In this document: positions 25,396-33,955 of the stretch, piece after piece | Layout: every line of letters begins with the position of its first letter | Numbering within the stretch: position 1 is the stretch's first letter | Source of the DNA: JAAYCU01 sp964401335 | GTDB lineage: Bacteria > Planctomycetota > Phycisphaerae > UBA1845 > PWPN01 | DNA length: 64,000 nt | NCBI GenBank assembly: GCA_964401335.1 | Contig: CAYNYK010000005.1 | Location: 15,389-79,388, forward strand | Reading direction: 5' to 3' | Position numbers and translations under genes: made by a program | Notes under the pieces: model-generated | Seen by the model: only the letters and a program-made list of their open reading frames with translations | The model's database searches: none | What the model was told of the DNA's origin: nothing

Positions 25396-26451
25396 ATGCC
25401 CCTGTTCTGTCAGCTTGCCGACCCGGTCGGTTATCGTATTTCCGATTGGAACATCGCCGCCGATCCACGCGATCGCGACTATTGGATCGGCCTGTTCGAT
25501 AACTTTCCGAGCCATATTCAGGCCCAGATCGTTCGCGATGGGCTGGACGGCGACCACTTCCCCGCGCGTTGGTCGGCGTTCCAGCGTGAATACGAGGCGG
25601 GGATGCGCATCATTCGCGACAAGGTCGAGCGCACCGGTACCTTGTCAACCATTGAACTGGTCCGGCACCGGCAGGCATTGCTCAAGAAATTCGACTTTCC
25701 CGACCCCTACCGAGCGGTCAAAAGGCGCGAGAACGATGCCGCCGCCCGGTTATATCCGCAGGTTATCCAGCAACTCGACCAGACCCCCGACGGCGAGCGT
25801 TGGCCGGCACTCTTCCTTAGCTTGCTGGCCGGCAATATGTTTGACCTTGGCGCACCCAAGACCATCGATCTATTCAAACGGGGGCAGACCGATTTCTTCG
25901 CCACTCTTGAACGCGTCGCGGGCCAAAGCTGGTTTATTGACCATTCCGCGATGCTGATTGAACGACTGACGAACGGTTCGCCCTGGAAGCAGATTTTATT
26001 TTTCGTGGATAACGCCGGTTCGGACATTGTACTGGGGGTACTACCTCTTGCCCGCGAGATGGCCCGCGGCGGCGCGCGCGTCGTGTTGGCCGCCAATGCC
26101 GAGCCGGCGCTCAACGATATTACGTACCCCGAGTTGAACTGTCTGCTCGACAAATTACGCAATCAGGATCCTCTATTGTCGGAACTGCTTGACGCCGGCC
26201 GCCTGGCCACAGTCGATGCGGGCAACGACACCCCCCTGCTTGATTTCTCCATCATCACGAACGCATGCAACGCGGTGGCGGCCGATAGTGATCTGATCGT
26301 TCTCGAAGGCATGGGGCGGGCGATCGAAAGCAACTGGCATGTCAACTTGAAATGCGACTGCTGGCGGGTGGCTCTGCTCAAGGACGAGGCCGTCGTCCGC
26401 TGGCTCGGGGCCAAGCTCTGGCAACCGGTCAGTCGATTTGATGCCGTTTGA
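25396..26451 (+). CDS. DUF89-family metal-dependent phosphatase (damage-control type)
   Basis: The 351-residue protein matches the DUF89/ARMT1 family, closest to the C-terminal domain of pantothenate kinase 4. The active-site strings are FVDNAGSDIVLGVLPLARE (Asp and Asn metal ligands), AANAEPALNDIT, and LIVLEGMGRAIESN near the end. The family removes phosphate from damaged or excess sugar- and pantetheine-phosphates. It directly follows the thioesterase gene without a gap, so the two are translationally coupled; both may deal with CoA-derived side products, which is inference. Confidence 0.88.
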   Translation: MPLFCQLADPVGYRISDWNIAADPRDRDYWIGLFDNFPSHIQAQIVRDGLDGDHFPARWSAFQREYEAGMRIIRDKVERTGTLSTIELVRHRQALLKKFDFPDPYRAVKRRENDAAARLYPQVIQQLDQTPDGERWPALFLSLLAGNMFDLGAPKTIDLFKRGQTDFFATLERVAGQSWFIDHSAMLIERLTNGSPWKQILFFVDNAGSDIVLGVLPLAREMARGGARVVLAANAEPALNDITYPELNCLLDKLRNQDPLLSELLDAGRLATVDAGNDTPLLDFSIITNACNAVAADSDLIVLEGMGRAIESNWHVNLKCDCWRVALLKDEAVVRWLGAKLWQPVSRFDAV

Positions 26452-26488
26452 AGCAGGATGGGCCGGGCCTGAACAAAAAAGATCGCGA

Positions 26489-26701
26489 TCAATTGACCGG
26501 GGTCAAATGATAGACTTTGGCCAATTTCCTAGCCGTGTTGAGGTCAGTCTTCTTCAGGGCGGTACGCACACTGTCGAGTTTGCCGGCATCTTGTAACGAA
26601 AGATAGGGGCCCCATCCGTCGGGATCATCGATCAATTCGACTTCGACTTCCGCTACGTAATCGCCTTCCTTAACCAGCTTGATAGAACGTCGATTACTCA
26701 T
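26489..26701 (-). CDS. Small partner of the DUF4258 protein, possible antitoxin
   Basis: The 70-residue protein overlaps the end of the DUF4258 gene by four bases (ATGA). It has a short beta-like N-terminal half (KLVKEGDYVAEVEVELIDD), then GWGPYLSLQDAGKLDSVR, then a C-terminal helix. Charge is mixed, without cysteines. Its position and size fit a second gene of a toxin-antitoxin module, but it has no DNA-binding motif that I recognise. Confidence 0.7.
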   Translation of the reverse strand: MSNRRSIKLVKEGDYVAEVEVELIDDPDGWGPYLSLQDAGKLDSVRTALKKTDLNTARKLAKVYHLTPVN

Positions 26702-27021
26702 AAGCGTCTCCTCTTGAAGCCTTCTTCCCAGCGCTGAGGATCAGGACAATAAGCCGTGACCAACACCGCTGGTTCGCTCTTCCCGGCTGGAACGCCCCAA
26801 ACGGCATGAATCGGTTGCCCTCTACTACCCCATTGTAACACAAGAACGCATGGGCCTTTTGGGTAATCCGGATAATCCTCAATAATCTCCGCCTTCTCCA
26901 GAGCGGCAAGTATTTCCACCACGGTTAAATCATCATCCGCTAACTCATCGTAACCGTGTTCGGATACCTTCACTTTTCCCTCGGCCGCAAGTTTTTTGAT
27001 TAACTCGAATGTTTGATTCAT
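26698..27021 (-). CDS. DUF4258 domain protein, possible toxin
   Basis: The 107-residue protein has the DUF4258 pattern: an N-terminal helix, VSEHGYDELADDDLTVVEIL with the conserved His, then EDYPDYPKGPCVLVLQW and a beta hairpin with HAVWGV, ending VTAYCPDP. DUF4258 proteins are related to BrnT/RelE-like small ribonuclease folds and often sit beside antitoxins. ATG 27021 is chosen over upstream in-frame starts because of AGAGG about ten bases before it. It overlaps the 70-residue partner by four bases. Confidence 0.78.
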   Translation of the reverse strand: MNQTFELIKKLAAEGKVKVSEHGYDELADDDLTVVEILAALEKAEIIEDYPDYPKGPCVLVLQWGSRGQPIHAVWGVPAGKSEPAVLVTAYCPDPQRWEEGFKRRRL

Positions 27022-27098
27022 GCCTGTTGACCTCTGCTTGTCATATAGCCTACAGAATATCTTGCGGTCAAGCCCCCAGGCAAAATTATGCAGCGGTA

Positions 27099-28094
27099 TT
27101 ACAACCGAGACAAATGCTCTCGCAGGACACGTCGGACACAACACAGACTTTCTCTAAGCATTCCAAGGAACTGAGGCAGATAGCGTCGAGGGCGGGCCAG
27201 GCTGAGGGTCAAGAGAAACAGGGCGATGGTCGCCAGGCTGTAACCGATAACCACGCGATCGCCGAGGCGGGTCAGTCCGTTACGCCGCATGATCCGGGTG
27301 TAATTGCGGACGATCATACGGCCGAAGGCAAAAGGCTCCGGCCGTTGGCACGGATCGTGGTGATGAACAGCTCGAGCGTTAAGGCTACGGGCAAGCCGGC
27401 CGCGCAGGTAAAGACGATAAGACATGTCACGATCTTCGCCAAGCGCGTAACCGCTCAATCCCTCGTCGAAGGGGTTTTGCACCAGTACTTCGCGACGAAA
27501 CGACATGGTAGCGCCGACAATGTTTCGGGTGGGAACGATATACGATCGCAAGCGGGCAAATACCGGCGGCGCAGGCGGCCGTGGACCGTGCGGGGGCAGG
27601 GCCCACCAGCCGGCCAGAGAATAAACCAGATCGAACAGCCGCGCAGCCCCGGAAGCTCGTCGCGGCTCGATTAAAGTGCCCTCCACACCAAGCAGAAGAC
27701 CTTCGGTATCCGTCGCGTAGACTGCAAGAATTTCCCGCAGAAACCCCTGATCGAGAACCACGTCATCATCGAGAAATTGCACAATCGCGCCGCGGGCATG
27801 GCGGACAGCCAGATTGCGCGAGGCAGGCAGGCCCGGAGGATCCTTACGCAGATAGACAAAGGGGATGGCCGCGGAATGACAAAGATTGTTCAAATAATCA
27901 CGATCGGCCTCGGTGAGGCATCCGTCGTCAACGACGATCAGCTCGATCGGCCGCAGGCTCTGACATGTCACGGAACGTACGCAATTTTTCAGCACATCCG
28001 GGCGATCGCGCGTACAAATCACCACGGAACAGTCCGGCCGCGCCGAGGAAGCGGGGGGTATCGGATAGGTTGTTGAAGGATCGAAGGTGTACAT
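27099..28094 (-). CDS. Family 2 glycosyltransferase
   Basis: The 331-residue protein is a GT-A fold glycosyltransferase: SVVICTRDRPDVLKNCVRSV at the N-terminus, IVVDDG, PASRNLAVRHA, the DxD-type motif FLDDDV, and the acceptor region EDRDMSYRLYLRG. The C-terminus has one hydrophobic segment (VVIGYSLATIALFLLTL) that probably tethers it to the membrane. It is the last gene of the exopolysaccharide operon and the only glycosyltransferase in it. Confidence 0.9.
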   Translation of the reverse strand: MYTFDPSTTYPIPPASSARPDCSVVICTRDRPDVLKNCVRSVTCQSLRPIELIVVDDGCLTEADRDYLNNLCHSAAIPFVYLRKDPPGLPASRNLAVRHARGAIVQFLDDDVVLDQGFLREILAVYATDTEGLLLGVEGTLIEPRRASGAARLFDLVYSLAGWWALPPHGPRPPAPPVFARLRSYIVPTRNIVGATMSFRREVLVQNPFDEGLSGYALGEDRDMSYRLYLRGRLARSLNARAVHHHDPCQRPEPFAFGRMIVRNYTRIMRRNGLTRLGDRVVIGYSLATIALFLLTLSLARPRRYLPQFLGMLRESLCCVRRVLREHLSRL

Positions 28095-28105
28095 GGCGTC
28101 ACCGA

Positions 28106-29680
28106 TTAAACCATCCCCTTCGACAACATGGCCCGTATTCTACGGTAGCCGTCACCAAGCAACTGCCGCAGTTTTTGCTTACCCTCGATGGTGAATATGA
28201 CGTTACTCATCCAAGCCAGGACACACAGAACAAGCATGACCGCGATAAACAAATAGATCGGGCCGGCCAAGGCATAGGTAGCGGCGATTAACAACACCGT
28301 GCCGAAATCAACAGGCCGACGTTCGATCCATATCAGAAAGAAGGCTACCAACACGGCAGCGCTAACTCCCAGGATACCCGACCAGACGGCCGCCTGCAGG
28401 GCTTGAGCGGGAGTCAGGCCGGGCAGCACCAGCCATCGGCCGGCGACAATGCCGGCCAGCAGTCCGGCGGTCCAGGGCACAAAAAGGTGCCAAGGACACT
28501 CGATCAAACTGAAATGAATGGCCAGAAAGCCCAGGTGCCCGCTGATCATGAAGAACAGCAGCAGGCTGGAAACGATGCGCGCGCCTTCCGCGTAATCGCG
28601 GGGGAACAGACGGACAAGGACATCGGACAAACCGGCGATCAAGGCACAAAGGACGAGCAGAGTAAGGGCCGTGGTCTTGAAGGCCAAAGCCAGTTTTCGA
28701 TCGGCGGCGGGCGGACCCTCGGCTTCCCAAGTTTTCGTAACCGAGGTTTGCACGACGGTGACGACGGCCACGGAAATAATCAATACGGCCTGGGTCAGCA
28801 GCCGGACGCCGCCGAAAACGGCGGTCACCTCGGGTCCGTACACTTTTTGAAGATACCACATCGGATAAAACTGAAGAGTCTGCCACACGATGGCGGCCAG
28901 GGCAACCCAAACCCCGAAGCGCATCAGTCGCTCGACAACCCGATGCATGGAGCCATCGGTGCTCAAAGCCGTCAGCGACACCTGATCGGGAACCGCCCGG
29001 AGCGTCCGACCCAAACCGGGAACAACCAAAAGGGCCGAAGCGAGCAGCGTGAAACCGTAACAAACCAGCATGGCCACGGCGGTATTTCGGCCGGCCAGAG
29101 CAACCAGAACGGCCGTCGCCATGAAAGTCACGTTGCTGACCAGTTCCAGCAAACTGACGGCCCGAAACATACGCAGACCCTTGAGAATACCCATCAGCAA
29201 ATAGTAGATCATCAGGGTCAGAGTCACCCCGGTGGCGATACGCGTTAACATAGTGCAAGCTTGAGGTTCCACCCCGGCGCCGTCGCGGCTCAAGGTGGCA
29301 AAAAGGAACCGGCCGATAGGTTCAGCACATAAAGCGACCACGGCGGTCAAACCAAGCCCCACGGCAAGAATCAGGATTACCGCGCGACGAAGGAATGCCC
29401 GCAGGGCCTGTTTCGTTTCATACTGGGGAACATAACGGGCGAGGGCCTCGTTCAGACCCAGGCTGCAAAAGGGATCGAGAATATTGACGACGATCAGGGC
29501 AATCTGTAATAGACCAAACTCGCCAGTGGTCAACAGCCAGGCAAGCACGACTCCGCGCACCAAACCGATGAACCGCGAAGCGAACACGGTTGGCAGGTAT
29601 ACGCTCAGCGATTCACTAATGGTTTCAGACCGAAAAAGAAACGGCCTGCGGACAAGATTGGTACCGGCGGAAATGGTCAA
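28106..29680 (-). CDS. Wzx-type polysaccharide flippase
   Basis: The 524-residue protein has about 14 hydrophobic helices and belongs to the polysaccharide-transport branch of the MOP superfamily. The N-terminal stretch VYLPTVFASRFIGLVRGVVL with GEFGLLQIALIV and the Pro-rich SLGLNEALARYVPQYE are characteristic. It should flip lipid-linked repeat units across the inner membrane. Its start overlaps the wzy stop by four bases. Confidence 0.88.
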   Translation of the reverse strand: MTISAGTNLVRRPFLFRSETISESLSVYLPTVFASRFIGLVRGVVLAWLLTTGEFGLLQIALIVVNILDPFCSLGLNEALARYVPQYETKQALRAFLRRAVILILAVGLGLTAVVALCAEPIGRFLFATLSRDGAGVEPQACTMLTRIATGVTLTLMIYYLLMGILKGLRMFRAVSLLELVSNVTFMATAVLVALAGRNTAVAMLVCYGFTLLASALLVVPGLGRTLRAVPDQVSLTALSTDGSMHRVVERLMRFGVWVALAAIVWQTLQFYPMWYLQKVYGPEVTAVFGGVRLLTQAVLIISVAVVTVVQTSVTKTWEAEGPPAADRKLALAFKTTALTLLVLCALIAGLSDVLVRLFPRDYAEGARIVSSLLLFFMISGHLGFLAIHFSLIECPWHLFVPWTAGLLAGIVAGRWLVLPGLTPAQALQAAVWSGILGVSAAVLVAFFLIWIERRPVDFGTVLLIAATYALAGPIYLFIAVMLVLCVLAWMSNVIFTIEGKQKLRQLLGDGYRRIRAMLSKGMV

Positions 29681-31197
29681 AGGGCGTTCTCCGCACCGAC
29701 AGGCTGAACGCGATCAAACCGCGTGACCGGCTTTCCAACGACGGCGGGCGCCTGCGGTCGAATCGGCTGCGGACGTAACAGGTAATCCAGGGCAACAATA
29801 ACTCCGCCAAAACCGAAAAACAAAGCATTGGTGAATGGATACACGCTGGTCTCACGAAACATGCCATCGATGAAGAAGACGACAAAGAGCACCCAGAATA
29901 AAACGATGATGTCCCGATCGATCAACCCCTCGGCGCAGGCGGGCAGTCGGCTGTACAACCGCAGACTGATCCGGAGCAAGGCAACCAGGAGGGCCACGAA
30001 AAGCAGCAGACCGATCAGGCCGGTCTCGGCCAGAAGACTGAGAAAGTTGTTATGCTCCATCGCCTGGGAGGCGAACCGGTAGTAGGGGCTTTGAATATCG
30101 CGCGCGTAGCGGGGGGCGACATCGCGAAAATGCCCGAACCCAATGCCCACGAAGGGGTGGTCGAGCCAGATGTCCCGGCTGAGCAAAGCCAGACCGATGC
30201 GCATGGTAATCGGATCGGTATCCATAACGCCGCCCTGGGAACGCCTGGCGGAACGGAACCCTTCCTCGTTAATGAAAAACGCAAGGATGGCCGCCACCGT
30301 GAGCAAACAAACGGCCGCCGTCCGACTCCAACGCCGACGGGTGTAGATGAGCCAGACCATCGTGCCGAGAATCAAACCGAGCCAGACGCTACGGGTATGG
30401 GTCCAAAAAATCACCGGCAGCATGGCCAGGCACACCATGTACAACACCATGCGGGCGGGTCTATGCACCTTGCGAATCAGAACAAGATTGTTGAAAAAAC
30501 AAAAAAGCAAGGCCACTCCCATGGCCGGGCTGACCAGAAACGGTCCGCGAACCCGACCCCAGTGGATGCCCTTGGTGGGGTCGGCAATAAATCGGGGAAA
30601 AACCAAGGACCAGAGTTTCAGGTGCTCGCACCAGCCAATGAAGGTGAGATAGAGGCTGACCAGCAGGAAGAAAATCAACAAGTGGCGGAAATGGGCTTCA
30701 TGATGTACGGCATGCAGAACAAGAAAAAAGACCATGAAGGCAAACCAGTATCCGCCGATCAGGCGATAATGGACCGTGGCCACGGCGACGGTTTGGAACC
30801 CGCTGACGGCGGCGGAAAGCGTGAAATAGCCCAAAATCATCGCCATCAGCCAATACACCGCTCCGGCCGGCCGAATACGCGAGCGACCAAGAAGCCACAT
30901 GGCCATCCAAAGCAAAAACACCACCACGATGGCAATCCGATCGATTGTCAAGGCGAAAAAGAAGGGTACGCGCACGCGCCATAATTCCTCGTGCAAGGCG
31001 ATAACCGTAACGAACCAGAGCAGAACGGCAATCAGAAGGTCGCCCAGTACGGCCCAGGCCGCAAAGAGGCCCAAACCCGCGGCGGCGGCCAGCACCACCA
31101 AAAAGTAAGGCGCGGGGGTCAACAAGATGGCGACGACCAACAGGACCGTCGCCAGCAACATCACTGCATCCAATCTTCGTTCCGCCAGTAGTTGCAT
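29677..31197 (-). CDS. Wzy-type O-antigen ligase / polymerase
   Basis: The 506-residue membrane protein has about 12 helices and the Wzy_C signature: HTRSVWLGLILG, a large periplasmic loop, then GHFRDVAPRYA and MEHNNFLSLLAETGLIGLLL. It should polymerise repeat units in the periplasm. There is a 45-base gap after the kinase-like gene and no clear ribosome-binding site. Confidence 0.88.
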   Translation of the reverse strand: MQLLAERRLDAVMLLATVLLVVAILLTPAPYFLVVLAAAAGLGLFAAWAVLGDLLIAVLLWFVTVIALHEELWRVRVPFFFALTIDRIAIVVVFLLWMAMWLLGRSRIRPAGAVYWLMAMILGYFTLSAAVSGFQTVAVATVHYRLIGGYWFAFMVFFLVLHAVHHEAHFRHLLIFFLLVSLYLTFIGWCEHLKLWSLVFPRFIADPTKGIHWGRVRGPFLVSPAMGVALLFCFFNNLVLIRKVHRPARMVLYMVCLAMLPVIFWTHTRSVWLGLILGTMVWLIYTRRRWSRTAAVCLLTVAAILAFFINEEGFRSARRSQGGVMDTDPITMRIGLALLSRDIWLDHPFVGIGFGHFRDVAPRYARDIQSPYYRFASQAMEHNNFLSLLAETGLIGLLLFVALLVALLRISLRLYSRLPACAEGLIDRDIIVLFWVLFVVFFIDGMFRETSVYPFTNALFFGFGGVIVALDYLLRPQPIRPQAPAVVGKPVTRFDRVQPVGAENAL

Positions 31198-31242
31198 GAA
31201 TGAACCAGTGAATTAACCGAGAGCCTGTCCGAGCCTCGGCCT

Positions 31243-32181
31243 TTACATGCGGCGATAGAGGAAACCGGGGATCGGAAACCGCCGCTGATTCAGCACGAGG
31301 CCGATCACCTTGCCGTGGGCCAGTTCGACCCGTTTTCTGGCCTCGGCCACGGACTCGCGACGGGTCACGGTGGCCTTGGTGACCAGCAGGACACCGTCAG
31401 TACAGCCGGCCAAGGCCTGGACCGTCGCCTGGGTATTGACCGGCGGGGCATCGATGATCACATGGTCATACGCCGCCGCCAGATCGCGAACCAAATTGCC
31501 GATGTTCTGGCGTTGCATCAGGGAGGAAACGGCGCCCTGAACCTGGCCCGCGACCAGTACACTAAGCCGACCTTCCTCCAGTTGTTGGGCGGCCGTGACC
31601 AAAGTCTTCTGGCCGGCCAGTACCTCCACCACGCCGGGCGCCGATTGCAGACCCAGAATCCGGTGGAGCATGGGACGACGAAGGTTGAAATCCACCAAGG
31701 CGATCCGCAGTCCGCGCTCGGCGGCGCAGCCGGCCAAGGCCAAGGCCACGGCAATCTGACTGACGCCTTCGCGCGGCTCGGCCGCCGTCACCACTACCGA
31801 TTTCGGAGCGATTTGTCCCGGGGCAAAGAAGACCGACGCCCAGAGCTGATCCACGGCGTCGCGAGCCCCATGACGCAAGGTCGCGGAACGCCCGGCGGTC
31901 GAGCGCGAGGCCCTCGGCGCCGAAACGGTAACCGACGACGCGGACTTTTCGGATACGGACCTCCGCGACTGGGCCAACTCCTCCTCGGATAATTTCACAT
32001 CGTCGGAGGGCCCCAGGCCGGCACCTTCGGGCAAGGCAAGGTCTTCCTCATCCGGTATCAATAAGTCTTCTTGCTCGCCGGAAGAGCGCCCCTCGGAGGG
32101 CGTCGGCCGGGAAGACTCATCTTCCGACCAGTCGTTCTCGCCGTTCGCGGGATCCCAATCGTTTCCTTTGTCGCGGACCAT
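31243..32181 (-). CDS. BY-kinase-like (CpsD/CapB) ATPase with degenerate Walker A
   Basis: The 312-residue protein has an acidic N-terminus (residues 1-80) and a C-terminal P-loop domain of the CpsD/MinD type. The Walker A position reads AAEPREGVSQIAVALA: the Lys of the usual PGEGKS is Val. Walker A' is LVDFNLRRP, with the second Asp of DADLR lost. Walker B (HVIIDAPP) is intact. The usual C-terminal tyrosine cluster is missing, with one Tyr in the last five residues. It probably does not work as a kinase and may be a structural partner of the Wzz-like protein 7 bases upstream. GAGG precedes the ATG. Confidence 0.85.
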   Translation of the reverse strand: MVRDKGNDWDPANGENDWSEDESSRPTPSEGRSSGEQEDLLIPDEEDLALPEGAGLGPSDDVKLSEEELAQSRRSVSEKSASSVTVSAPRASRSTAGRSATLRHGARDAVDQLWASVFFAPGQIAPKSVVVTAAEPREGVSQIAVALALAGCAAERGLRIALVDFNLRRPMLHRILGLQSAPGVVEVLAGQKTLVTAAQQLEEGRLSVLVAGQVQGAVSSLMQRQNIGNLVRDLAAAYDHVIIDAPPVNTQATVQALAGCTDGVLLVTKATVTRRESVAEARKRVELAHGKVIGLVLNQRRFPIPGFLYRRM

Positions 32182-32188
32182 AATATCC

Positions 32189-33874
32189 TCAGGTTATCAG
32201 TCGGCCGCCACATTTGGGCACCGAACCAACCACGGGAACGCCCAAATAGCGCTCGGCCTCCTCAATGGACTTGAATGTGTGGTCGAAGTGATCGGCCACG
32301 AATGCATACGCCACGGCCAGCAACAAGCCGACACAAGCGGCGATCACGGTATACAACAGCGGCTTGGGGAACGCCGGCCGGCTCACATCCGGCAGTTGGG
32401 CCTCCTCGATAATCATGATGGTGATACCCTCGGCCTCCTGTTCCCGCCCGGCCTTGGCCGAGGCCAGGTCCTTGGAGGCCTGCTCATACTCCGAACGCGC
32501 CAGATTCATTTCGTATGCTAGCGACTGGTATTCAAAGAGCTTACCGGTCACTCGGTTCAACTGTTCCTGCAAGCGATCCAAATCCGCCCGGGTTTCCTTC
32601 TGGCGAGCGGAAAGAATGGCGATGGGGATATGCAGAGTCCGGGCCTCGCCGACCAGTTCCTTGAGAATAAGGCGGCGAGTCTTGGCGATCTCGGTGCGTT
32701 TCTTCTGAACTTCATCATAATCTTCGCTGTAATCTACCCGCAGACGATTAAGATCGGTAAGCAAGGTCACTTCGGCGGTCTTGAGCTGCCTGATTACCAC
32801 GTTGCTGGCCATCGTTTTTTCCGGAATGGTGGTCACCATGTCGGTCAACAACGGATCGGTATCGGTCATTTGATCGACCACGGCGTAATCCGGCACCGTC
32901 AGCAAGCCCTCGGCATCGGTGCGCGGTTTGTCCCCCCACAAGGCCGCGGGCAATTGCTCCAGAAGCTGCTGCTGAAGCTGACGCAGCTCGGCCAGCTCGC
33001 CGGAGCGGGCCAGCATGTCCTCGTGCAGGCCCCGTACCAGAATCTGCTTGCCGGCCTCGGTACCGGAGCGGGTGAGTTGTTCAAGAATCCCCAGATCGGA
33101 AGGTTCATCGAGTTTTTCGACGAAGGCGGTCAAGGCCTTCTGAGCCGTTTCCACGCGTTCCTGCTTGAGCGACAGGGTCCGTACATTCATCATCTCAACG
33201 GTATCCTTGCTGCTCAGCCACTGCAATTGACGGTAGCGATCAAGGTAATTGCGGGCCACCATGTCGGCGGCCATCTGGGCCTGGGTCACCGGCTCCGGCT
33301 GGGTCACCGTAACGGTAAGGGCTTCCGTCAGGGAGATCTCCTCGCCACCCTCGCCGGCCTCCACCTTGACGCTCCTGGTAAACCGGCGGATCTGCTCCAT
33401 GAACTCCGATCCCTCGGAGCTCCGTTTCTTGTTCTCGATCAGTTTGTCCAGCTCCGCCAGGATGCCGTTGAATTTATCCCACCGGTTCTTGCTATTGCCG
33501 TTCGTCAGGAACTGACTCTCTCCCCATTCGCGACGCGCCTCCTGCCAACGCTTGTAAAATTCATCATCCTTTTGGGACATCTGCATCAACAGGAAAGCCC
33601 GAGCCAGGACCGGCTCGGAGGTAATCAATTCCTGCTGGCTTTTAATAAAAACCTGAAGCGAGCGGTCGGAGGAGACTTCCCGGGCCACGGGATTACGCGG
33701 GCGTGGCTCGCGCATCTGGAACTTGACCGAGGAGCGGTAATGCTTTCGGGCGTTCGTGCAGGCCACCCACGTTCCCGCCGCGATCAGAACGACAATCAAT
33801 AAACAAACCAGCCAGCGGGCAAAAAGCACACGGGCCAATTCACGCAACGATCTGGAGCCAATTGCATCGGCCAT
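32189..33874 (-). CDS. Wzz/GumC-type polysaccharide co-polymerase
   Basis: The 561-residue protein has an N-terminal membrane helix (WLVCLLIVVLIAAGTW), a long periplasmic coiled coil (about residues 170-440), and a C-terminal helix (LYTVIAACVGLLLAVAYAFV) preceded by a Pro-rich stretch, the Wzz architecture. It regulates chain length and gates export together with the Wza protein. I choose ATG 33874 because a GGAT stretch lies before it and the membrane helix follows at a normal distance; a start at 33919 is possible. It is followed by the kinase-like gene. Confidence 0.88.
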   Translation of the reverse strand: MADAIGSRSLRELARVLFARWLVCLLIVVLIAAGTWVACTNARKHYRSSVKFQMREPRPRNPVAREVSSDRSLQVFIKSQQELITSEPVLARAFLLMQMSQKDDEFYKRWQEARREWGESQFLTNGNSKNRWDKFNGILAELDKLIENKKRSSEGSEFMEQIRRFTRSVKVEAGEGGEEISLTEALTVTVTQPEPVTQAQMAADMVARNYLDRYRQLQWLSSKDTVEMMNVRTLSLKQERVETAQKALTAFVEKLDEPSDLGILEQLTRSGTEAGKQILVRGLHEDMLARSGELAELRQLQQQLLEQLPAALWGDKPRTDAEGLLTVPDYAVVDQMTDTDPLLTDMVTTIPEKTMASNVVIRQLKTAEVTLLTDLNRLRVDYSEDYDEVQKKRTEIAKTRRLILKELVGEARTLHIPIAILSARQKETRADLDRLQEQLNRVTGKLFEYQSLAYEMNLARSEYEQASKDLASAKAGREQEAEGITIMIIEEAQLPDVSRPAFPKPLLYTVIAACVGLLLAVAYAFVADHFDHTFKSIEEAERYLGVPVVGSVPKCGGRLIT

Positions 33875-33955
33875 AATATTATCCGTCTGCGAAGCCGTTC
33901 GCCCCGTCAGGAAAAACATTCCGACGAAGCGACGGTCTCCTGCTTCAAAAATTCC

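Noticed and set aside
30052..30984. Plus-strand frame of 310 codons
   Set aside because: Antisense to the Wzy membrane protein; rich in Gln, His and Asn without any fold pattern.
32630..33802. Plus-strand frame of 390 codons
   Set aside because: Antisense to the Wzz-type gene, no start signal and no family resemblance.
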